DNA of 64,000 bases from the NCBI RefSeq assembly GCF_900113445.1, contig NZ_FOPJ01000006.1, positions 59,272 to 123,271 on the forward strand, in the 5' to 3' direction. The position numbers and the translations under genes were made by a program. Positions 1-5,866 of the stretch are shown in pieces. This DNA is from Corynebacterium spheniscorum (GTDB lineage: Bacteria; Actinomycetota; Actinomycetes; Mycobacteriales; Mycobacteriaceae). A model generated the notes under the pieces. That model worked only from the letters and a program-made list of their open reading frames with translations, did no database searches and had not been told where the DNA came from. Positions within the stretch are counted from its first letter, which is position 1. Each line of letters opens with the position of its first letter.

Positions 1-330
1 GCGCTGGCGCGCCACCCACACCCCAGCAATGCCAAGCGGGATGCCATAAAGCGCCAGTACGGTAGCTAACGCAATAAAAGGTGGTTTACCCACAAACTCC
101 CCCACCCACGGCAGCATGAGGTAGAACCAGGAGAATGCTTGGAGGAAACCTAAGAGTGCCCCGAATCTTAAGGAAGGCTGCTGCGTGTTCTCGGGGCCCC
201 TCCAGGGGCTGAGTATCGCATAGAAGAGTGCCATCCCCACAATGGCGGCTGCACCCCACCCAAGTGGTTCAAAGGAGGCATAGACCAACAGCCCGGAGAC
301 TAAGGCCCCGAGGATGCGCAGAAGGTTCAC
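1..330 (-). CDS. lnt: Apolipoprotein N-acyltransferase, N-terminal part (cut by the window edge)
   Basis: Reading leftwards from a GTG at 328-330 gives 110 codons without a stop, running off the window start. The product begins with a hydrophobic segment, then FEPLGW, more membrane helices and a PWVGEF stretch, which fits the N-terminal membrane part of Lnt (Ppm2 in corynebacteria). The enzyme N-acylates the diacylated N-terminal cysteine of lipoproteins at the outer face of the membrane. The catalytic nitrilase domain would lie outside the window. It starts 5 bases after the fxsA stop, so the two are probably co-transcribed, as in other Actinobacteria where fxsA lies next to lnt/ppm1. The assignment rests on a short, mostly hydrophobic stretch plus synteny. 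Confidence 0.6.
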   Translation of the reverse strand, partial: MNLLRILGALVSGLLVYASFEPLGWGAAAIVGMALFYAILSPWRGPENTQQPSLRFGALLGFLQAFSWFYLMLPWVGEFVGKPPFIALATVLALYGIPLGIAGVWVARQR

Positions 331-335
331 TGCGC

Positions 336-821
336 TTAACCCTGAAAATCTTTGGGGTCGAGATTGTCACGCCACTTCTTGATCTCTTCTTCATCCACCA
401 CATTGGGGTCATCGAAACGCCCATAGGTGAATTTCCGGGTCTCGGTGATGTGATAGGAACGCATCCCCACCATCTCGAGCTTCTCCCGGAACTTACGAGC
501 CAAGAAACGGCGAATCAGGGAACGAGTCGGCGGCAGAATAAAGAGCAAACCTAGGAAGGTGGTGACCACCCCTGGTAGCGCCAATAAGAGCGCACCGGTG
601 CCCACCAGACCGTAGTTACCGGCGGCCCGCCCAGCATTCATATTGGGGTTGGTGCGCATAGCTCGACCAATGGAGCGCATCTCATAGGCGGCTAAGGCGA
701 GCCCACCGAAGAAAGCGATGATGAGTACCAGGATGGCCCACCCCACCCCCAGCCAGCTGGCTAGCAGGTAGAAGGCGAGTAATTCCACCAAGATATAGGG
801 CAAAAGAATAGCTAAAGGCAC
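336..821 (-). CDS. fxsA: FxsA family cytoplasmic membrane protein
   Basis: A 161-residue protein with two to three hydrophobic segments in the first 100 residues and a charged cytoplasmic tail. The opening (LLPYILVELLAFY) and the glycine-rich helix after it match the FxsA family, whose E. coli member affects phage T7 exclusion by F plasmids; the general role is unknown. The start is GTG at 819-821; an ATG at 821-823 is in another frame. It lies 10 bases after the hydrolase stop and 5 bases before lnt, so it sits inside a minus-strand operon. The tail ends in an acidic and lysine-rich region with no recognisable domain. Confidence 0.8.
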   Translation of the reverse strand: MPLAILLPYILVELLAFYLLASWLGVGWAILVLIIAFFGGLALAAYEMRSIGRAMRTNPNMNAGRAAGNYGLVGTGALLLALPGVVTTFLGLLFILPPTRSLIRRFLARKFREKLEMVGMRSYHITETRKFTYGRFDDPNVVDEEEIKKWRDNLDPKDFQG

Positions 822-831
822 ATGGCCTACC

Positions 832-1992
832 CTACCGCGTGGCTGGCGTGCTCTTCAGTTGCCCGAGCATCCACGCAATATCGCGCCGGGCATGGCGATA
901 ATAAGGCAGCATGTGATTTAAGGTGGTTCGCCCCGGAATGCGGTGTCGCCCGCGCACCTCAAAGAGCAGATCCACCCCAGCGTTTTTCCAGATTCTGCCT
1001 AGGTGCTCGATGCTGCCAAAGGGCATGAGGTCATCAAAACGAGTAGCCCATAGCTTGATCGGCACCCCGGTTGGCGGGGTGGGGCGCGCCGGGTCATCAA
1101 GGCGGAGGCGAGCAAACTCAGCGCGTAACGCTGGTGGGCCAACAAAAAGCATTTCTAGGCGTTGGCGGTTAATGGTCCAATGCGAGGTATCGAAGGTGCC
1201 ATAGCGGATCACGGTGGCGGTGGCGCATTGGTGCACGCAGGCATCCACAATCTTTTTTCCTCGCCGATTCAACCCACCTAGGGCTTCGCGGCTTAAGTCT
1301 TTGGTGCGCACCGCTAGCCCTGCAATGGCGTAGGCGATTAAGCCGGTGGCGCTGGTGCCATCAATACGGTGCAGGACTTCCCTTAGATGCACTGGTGGCG
1401 CACCTACCACCCCAACCCGCACCTTCGGTGGGGCGGACATAAGTGCTGCTGCAGCTGCTCCCCCACCTTGGGAGAATCCCCAGATGCCCACTGGCGCGTT
1501 AGGATTTACCAGGTGCTGCTTAGCGGCTTCGCTGTAGGCGGCATGCAGGGCGGCCGCGGCAGCATCATGGTCGCAATAAAGCTGTACTCCGCTATCCACA
1601 TCGCGTGGGTGATCCACCATGATCACATCTGCCCCGCCGCGCAGCATCATTAAAGCCACGGGATGCTCATAGGCTAAAACGGCATCAAAATGCGGCCAGA
1701 ATTTTAGGTGCACCCCCACCCGGGAGCTGGAAGAAGGATCACTATCTTTAGCCATGCCTTGGGTGCAGGGGGAAAATAGCACCACCGGCCGTTGCTGCTT
1801 CGAGGGGACGCGCAGCACCAGGGCCTTGCCTTGGGCTGCGAATTCGGGGATGTGGTAGGCCACGGTGGTGGCTTCTTCGCCTTTGATCAGCCCCACAACG
1901 CTGTGATGATCGCGGCGGAACAATTTTCTTAGCATAGAGCTGCCCACCGTCCAGCCGATGCAATACCAGCTAGGAAGGGGCAACTCAGACAT
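832..1992 (-). CDS. Alpha/beta-hydrolase fold protein
   Basis: A 386-residue protein with a nucleophile elbow GFSQGGG near residue 173, the GxSxG signature of alpha/beta hydrolases; a late GRHRIPGR stretch could provide the catalytic histidine. A preceding segment with DVIMVDHPRD resembles the oxyanion-side strands of this fold. There is no clear secretion signal, although the first 20 residues are fairly hydrophobic. Substrate unknown; esterase or dienelactone-hydrolase-like activity is inference. Mycobacteria also carry a hydrolase next to fxsA/ppm1, so the context is conserved. The start is supported by a TACACT box 8 bases upstream (2001-2006 on the minus strand), typical of a leaderless transcript. 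Confidence 0.7.
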   Translation of the reverse strand: MSELPLPSWYCIGWTVGSSMLRKLFRRDHHSVVGLIKGEEATTVAYHIPEFAAQGKALVLRVPSKQQRPVVLFSPCTQGMAKDSDPSSSSRVGVHLKFWPHFDAVLAYEHPVALMMLRGGADVIMVDHPRDVDSGVQLYCDHDAAAAALHAAYSEAAKQHLVNPNAPVGIWGFSQGGGAAAAALMSAPPKVRVGVVGAPPVHLREVLHRIDGTSATGLIAYAIAGLAVRTKDLSREALGGLNRRGKKIVDACVHQCATATVIRYGTFDTSHWTINRQRLEMLFVGPPALRAEFARLRLDDPARPTPPTGVPIKLWATRFDDLMPFGSIEHLGRIWKNAGVDLLFEVRGRHRIPGRTTLNHMLPYYRHARRDIAWMLGQLKSTPATR

Positions 1993-2000
1993 GTCTTGTA

Positions 2001-2006
2001 AGTGTA
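2001..2006 (-). promoter_or_regulatory. -10 box of the alpha/beta hydrolase gene (leaderless)
   Basis: TACACT read on the minus strand, 8 bases before the ATG at 1992. It matches the corynebacterial -10 form TANNNT and puts the transcription start at the start codon. Confidence 0.55.
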
Positions 2007-2017
2007 GCGGGCTCTTG

Positions 2018-2023
2018 TAGAAT
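2018..2023 (+). promoter_or_regulatory. -10 box of the gene at 2032 (leaderless)
   Basis: TAGAAT, 8 bases before the ATG at 2032. With the box at 2001-2006 it forms a compact divergent promoter pair within 39 bases between two start codons. Confidence 0.6.
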
Positions 2024-2031
2024 CCTCAGCC

Positions 2032-2514
2032 ATGAACCCTCGTTTCCCCACCCACGAGCATGCCCTTGGCCTGGTGTTTTATGGTCGGGAGAAAACTTGC
2101 GCTGAGCTTTTAGAAGAGATCGCACAGCGCGCTGAAGAACGCTCCACCACCGTCATCTGCTTAGCCACCGGGGATTTCATGCTGCCCACCGTGGACGAGT
2201 GGTTGCCGGAACACCAGCAGCAAGTGGCAAAAGAGGTGCGTTTCGCTGAGGAAACTCCCGCCACCCACACCCCAGTTGGTTGGTTAGATAACGGCGAGAC
2301 CGTGGATCTGGCCTTTGGGTTCCGGGAAGGCAGCGTGGAACCGCAGCTGCTGAGGTTATTAGCGGCGATCCCCTACCCAATGAGCGTTCACTGTGGGGCG
2401 CGGATGAGGTTTTATGGTTTAGCCCCACTACATGCCGAGATCGTGGTCAAAGAGCTCGCCCCCAGGAACTTCATTTTTGATGAGAACTCGCCCTTCTTAT
2501 TGCCCTTAACCTAA
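2032..2514 (+). CDS. Conserved hypothetical protein
   Basis: A 160-residue soluble acidic protein that I do not recognise. No signal peptide or membrane segment is visible. Notable stretches are TTVICLATGDFMLP (residues 39-52), which reads like a core beta strand followed by a turn, and a C-terminal half rich in proline and hydrophobic residues. It is the only plus-strand gene in the first 5 kb, is transcribed divergently from the alpha/beta hydrolase, and its stop lies 3 bases from the end of convergent cobK. The leaderless -10 box TAGAAT and a codon-like base composition support it being a real gene. Function unknown. Confidence 0.65.
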   Translation: MNPRFPTHEHALGLVFYGREKTCAELLEEIAQRAEERSTTVICLATGDFMLPTVDEWLPEHQQQVAKEVRFAEETPATHTPVGWLDNGETVDLAFGFREGSVEPQLLRLLAAIPYPMSVHCGARMRFYGLAPLHAEIVVKELAPRNFIFDENSPFLLPLT

Positions 2515-2517
2515 AAA

Positions 2518-3309
2518 CTACTGCTGGCTCGACCAGCGATAAATCTGGCCCAAGGCTTCTTCCACACTGCTGGCGTGGTGGCGTGCCACCGAGGTCAACC
2601 AGCGGCGCTTGGGCCGGGCAACCAAGATCACCGGGATCCTTAACTCCTCGGCGGCAGCTAAGGTAATCGCCCCATCGGGGCTACCATCTTCGCGCAGCAC
2701 AATGCCATCGATTTGGTAGTCGCGAATAAGCTGCTTTTCGCTTTCCCTACTGCGCTTTAACTCCGTTGTTTGGTGTAAATAATCCCCGGCAATATTGTGG
2801 ATTTTCTCCCTCATCACCTGGTGCCTTGGCGGTAGAACACCTTCAAACTCTAGGCCTTCTACCAGGCGAAACACATACATATTATGCTCATCAGCGGCGA
2901 ACTCCCCCACCTTCGGCCCCACATCTACTAACACGTGGTGATACTTCCGGGCGGCCTCAGCTGCCGCGGCATGCAAGGTTGGCAGCACTGTGGCGGGTGT
3001 CTGAAAAGACGCGGGGCTGAGCATAAAAAGCGGCACCCCGGTAGAAAGCGCGACTTCTGCGGCATCCACGGAGAGATCCTCTTCAAAAGGATGGCTGGCA
3101 TCGACAATTAATTCCACGCCGTGGTCCCTAGCCCAGGCCACTAACTCCGCTGGGCCACCTAAACCACCCGGTAGAACCTCGGTGGCTAGTGGGTAAAGTC
3201 GCGGGCTGAGATCCGCATCCACAATGCTGGTGATCTGCCAGCCGCGCATGCTGAGTTCCTCGCCCAGATCACGGGCCAGGTAGGTGCCACCTACCAACAG
3301 GGTTCGCAT
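2518..3309 (-). CDS. cobK: Precorrin-6A reductase-like protein
   Basis: About 263 residues. The N-terminus RTLLVGGTYLARDL is the nucleotide-binding start seen in CobK/CbiJ. DASHPFEEDLSVDAAE corresponds to the family's D-A-[ST]-H-P-F motif, and the late segment around DGSPDGAITLAAAEELRIPV parallels the family's SGG..K..AA..L.IPV region. The known reaction is NADPH-dependent reduction of precorrin-6A in the aerobic B12 pathway. The start is the ATG at 3307-3309: AGGAG lies 9 bases upstream of it but directly abuts the upstream TTG at 3318, making the TTG unlikely. No other cobalamin gene is in the window, and the lysine usual in the last motif is replaced, so present-day activity is uncertain. 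Confidence 0.7.
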   Translation of the reverse strand: MRTLLVGGTYLARDLGEELSMRGWQITSIVDADLSPRLYPLATEVLPGGLGGPAELVAWARDHGVELIVDASHPFEEDLSVDAAEVALSTGVPLFMLSPASFQTPATVLPTLHAAAAEAARKYHHVLVDVGPKVGEFAADEHNMYVFRLVEGLEFEGVLPPRHQVMREKIHNIAGDYLHQTTELKRSRESEKQLIRDYQIDGIVLREDGSPDGAITLAAAEELRIPVILVARPKRRWLTSVARHHASSVEEALGQIYRWSSQQ

Positions 3310-3321
3310 CTGTTCCAACTC

Positions 3322-4068
3322 CTAACGCGGCATATGCCGCCAGATAGCGCGCGGCACCAGGCGCATAATCCACGCCAAGATCCGCAAACGCCCAGGAATC
3401 CATAGCGTAGCCGACCCACGCTTTTTCGACATGGCCTGCACAATCGCCTCAGCCACATCACCTGGATACACCGACATCGGAGCAGGCTTCATCCCCTGGG
3501 TCATCGAGCCAATCACAAACCCCGGGCGCGCAATAATAACCCGCAGCTTCGACCCATGCAGGCGATCCGCCAACCCCTGGGCAAAAGCATCCAACCCGGC
3601 TTTGGTGGAACCATACACATAATTCGCTCGGCGCGCCCGCCACCCAGCGATGGAACTAAAACACACCAAGGTCCCAGTTTCCATAACATCCGCCAATACG
3701 GTGAGCATGCTGATCTGTGCGGTGTAATCCACGGTTGCGATCTCCGCGACATGCGCCTCATCACTTTCACTACGCGCCGTATCCCCGAGGATCCCAAACG
3801 CCACCACCGCAACCTCGATGGGAGCAAGCGTATTCGCGTGTTCCACTAGCTCGCGATGCCCAGCTAAGTCCGTGGCTTCGAAGGATAATGTGTGCACCGC
3901 GCTCGCCCCGATCTCGAGAAGCTCATTCGCTAAACCCGCGCAGGCCTGAGGCCGCCGCGCCGCGAGAATCACGGGACGACCGGCGCCGAGTTTTAAGGCG
4001 AGTTCACGCCCAATATCGCTGGTTGCGCCGATAATCAGGAGCGCTTGTCGAGATCGTGGGCTAGGCAT
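3322..4068 (-). CDS. Short-chain dehydrogenase/reductase, DprE2-like
   Basis: A 248-residue classical SDR. GATSDIG at residues 14-20 is the NAD(P)-binding glycine motif, CFSS ends the serine strand near residue 139, and Tyr152/Lys156 form the YxxxK catalytic pair. The segments VAVVAFGILGD, RARRANYVYGSTKAGLD and the C-terminal PRAIWRHMP resemble DprE2, which reduces decaprenylphosphoryl-2-keto-ribose to the arabinose donor of the cell wall. That gene normally lies beside dprE1, which is absent here, so this is probably a paralogue with another keto substrate. It overlaps pepQ by 8 bases and lies 12 bases before cobK, suggesting one operon. Confidence 0.8.
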   Translation of the reverse strand: MPSPRSRQALLIIGATSDIGRELALKLGAGRPVILAARRPQACAGLANELLEIGASAVHTLSFEATDLAGHRELVEHANTLAPIEVAVVAFGILGDTARSESDEAHVAEIATVDYTAQISMLTVLADVMETGTLVCFSSIAGWRARRANYVYGSTKAGLDAFAQGLADRLHGSKLRVIIARPGFVIGSMTQGMKPAPMSVYPGDVAEAIVQAMSKKRGSATLWIPGRLRILAWIMRLVPRAIWRHMPR

Positions 4069-5185
4069 GGTGGTTTAGTTCCCGTGGGCAGTGGTTCAGG
4101 CGACGCACCCCATCTGCAGTAACTGAGACAATGTCTTCAATCCGGGCTCCGAAACGGCCCGGGAGGTAGATGCCGGGCTCGACGGAAAAACACATGCCTT
4201 CTTGGAGTTTGAGGGAGTTACCGGCCATTATGAAGGGCTCTTCGTGCAGCGATAGACCAATGCCGTGGCCGGTGCGGTGGATGAAATAATCGCCGTAGCC
4301 GGCGGCACTAATATGATCGCGGGCAACCTGGTCGATAAACGCCGCGCTGACGCCGGGGCGGATGGCCTGAACCGCGGCCTCCTGGGCGGCGTAGAGCACC
4401 TCGTAGAGGGCGAGGAAATCCGGGTGCGGGGCGGCGCCTTCAACCAGGTAGGTGCGGGTGCAATCGGAGTGATAGCCGGGGCCGAGACTACCACCCAGAT
4501 CCACCACCACCGGGTCACCGGGGCTTAAGCGGCGATCGGAAAAACTATGGTGCGGAAGCGCGCCGTTGGGGCCGGAACCGACGATGATGAAGTCCACGCC
4601 GCCGTCGTGTTCTTCGCGGATGAGGGCGTCGATATCACTGGCGACCTCAGCTTCGGTGCGGCCGGGTTGTAGGAGCGCTGGGACCTGCTGGTGTACGCGG
4701 TCGATGGCAGCGCCGGCGGCAGAAAGCTGCTCAATTTCGGCGGCATCTTTGCTCATGAATACCTCCGCTAAGGTGCGGGCGGCTAGCACCGTTGTGCGCG
4801 GCGCCAGAAGCTCCTGGAGGCGCAGCACGTGGGTAGCGGACAGATCCGAACCCAAGCCGATGGGGGTGTTGCCTATCAGCGCATCGGCGGCGAGTTGGTG
4901 TGGGTCTTCCCCATCGACCCAGCCGCGCACTTGGATATCCAACTGCGGGACCGCAGAGTGCTGCAGCTCCCCTGCATCCACCCCGGGGAGTAAGAACACC
5001 ATCTGCCCGTGGGCGGGGATGATTAAGGCGGTGAGCCGCTCATGGGTGCTGGCCCAACTGCCGCATAGATACGCCAGCTCCGGGCCGGTGCCGATAATCA
5101 CACCGCCTAAGCCATGGTGGGTACACAGTTCACGTACTTTCTCAAGGCGTTCGCGGTACACCGCGGTGGGGAATAAAGAAGGCAT
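4061..5185 (-). CDS. pepQ: M24 family metallopeptidase (Xaa-Pro dipeptidase/aminopeptidase type)
   Basis: About 374 residues with the two-domain layout of prolidase-like enzymes: an N-terminal creatinase-type domain and a C-terminal pita-bread domain. The dimetal ligands are visible: Asp in VVDLGG, Asp in SDCTRTY, His in HRTGHGIG, Glu in VEPGIY and Glu in ARIEDIV. It should cleave dipeptides or N-terminal residues next to proline in the cytoplasm. I take the ATG at 5183-5185 because TAGGAT lies 7 bases upstream; the ATG 9 bases earlier overlaps that box. It heads the minus-strand group pepQ-SDR-cobK. Confidence 0.88.
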   Translation of the reverse strand: MPSLFPTAVYRERLEKVRELCTHHGLGGVIIGTGPELAYLCGSWASTHERLTALIIPAHGQMVFLLPGVDAGELQHSAVPQLDIQVRGWVDGEDPHQLAADALIGNTPIGLGSDLSATHVLRLQELLAPRTTVLAARTLAEVFMSKDAAEIEQLSAAGAAIDRVHQQVPALLQPGRTEAEVASDIDALIREEHDGGVDFIIVGSGPNGALPHHSFSDRRLSPGDPVVVDLGGSLGPGYHSDCTRTYLVEGAAPHPDFLALYEVLYAAQEAAVQAIRPGVSAAFIDQVARDHISAAGYGDYFIHRTGHGIGLSLHEEPFIMAGNSLKLQEGMCFSVEPGIYLPGRFGARIEDIVSVTADGVRRLNHCPRELNHHA

Positions 5186-5192
5186 GTCCCCC

Positions 5193-5198
5193 ATCCTA
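5193..5198 (-). promoter_or_regulatory. -10 box of pepQ (leaderless)
   Basis: TAGGAT on the minus strand, 7 bases before the ATG at 5185. It decides the start between two in-frame ATGs. Confidence 0.55.
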
Positions 5199-5212
5199 TT
5201 CCGGGGCTCTAT

Positions 5213-5218
5213 TAGGGT
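5213..5218 (+). promoter_or_regulatory. -10 box of the trypsin-fold protease gene (leaderless)
   Basis: TAGGGT, 8 bases before the ATG at 5227, and divergent to the pepQ box. Confidence 0.5.
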
Positions 5219-5226
5219 GGTGAGCC

Positions 5227-5859
5227 ATGACCACGACGGTGAGAATCAGCGAACCTGGGGGCACCTTTTGTAGTGGCGTGCTTATTGCCCCGGACCTGAA
5301 CGCCTACCCCAAGGCCCGCACCCGCCTGGTTTTAAGCTGCGCACATTTCCTGCGCAAACACCCCTGCCCCTTTGAGGTGCAGGCACCGGGGATGCCTAAG
5401 AACCAACTTATTGATGTGCGCTGCCAAAAATTTGGGGACCTAGCCGTAGGGCTACTAGCAACCCCTGCCCCACCGCGGAAGCTGATGGCGCTTTCGAGTC
5501 GCCGCGGCCAGTTGTGGCGCACCCGCACCTGTACCTCTGGTTATGGCGGCGGTGAAACCCAGGAGCTCAAGCATCGCTTCGGCCGCATCCTCTGGCCGAT
5601 CCCCTGGGCCTTTGCGCGGGATTTTTCCACCCATGTGCGTGGTGGGGCGACCTTGTGGAATAACCCCAAGGTGGTGCGCGGGGATTCCGGGGGGCCGGTA
5701 TGCCAAGGCGAGGAGATCATTGGGGTGCAATCGCTGATTATGGATCCCCTCGGGGTGGACCTGGGGTTAGCAACCACCTCCCAGGTGGCTCCTTTTAAGC
5801 AGTGGATGCACCACGCTATTAAGGAGCTCTACCTGGCCAATGAGGTGCAGGACAGCTAG
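5227..5859 (+). CDS. Trypsin-fold serine protease without signal peptide
   Basis: A 210-residue protein with a complete chymotrypsin-type triad: His40 in SCAHFL, Asp71 in KFGDLAVG and Ser154 in RGDSGGP. The N-terminal FCSGVLIAP corresponds to the F-C-G-G-x-L-I strand of S1 proteases and VDLGLATTS sits where the substrate-pocket strand is expected. What is missing is any Sec or Tat signal or membrane segment: the N-terminus MTTTVRISEPGGTF goes straight into the protease fold. S1 proteases are usually exported zymogens, so this one is either cytoplasmic, exported by another route, or mis-started; the leaderless promoter just upstream argues against a longer form. Divergent from pepQ and convergent with helY. 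Substrate unknown. Confidence 0.82.
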   Translation: MTTTVRISEPGGTFCSGVLIAPDLNAYPKARTRLVLSCAHFLRKHPCPFEVQAPGMPKNQLIDVRCQKFGDLAVGLLATPAPPRKLMALSSRRGQLWRTRTCTSGYGGGETQELKHRFGRILWPIPWAFARDFSTHVRGGATLWNNPKVVRGDSGGPVCQGEEIIGVQSLIMDPLGVDLGLATTSQVAPFKQWMHHAIKELYLANEVQDS

Positions 5860-5866
5860 CGAATGC

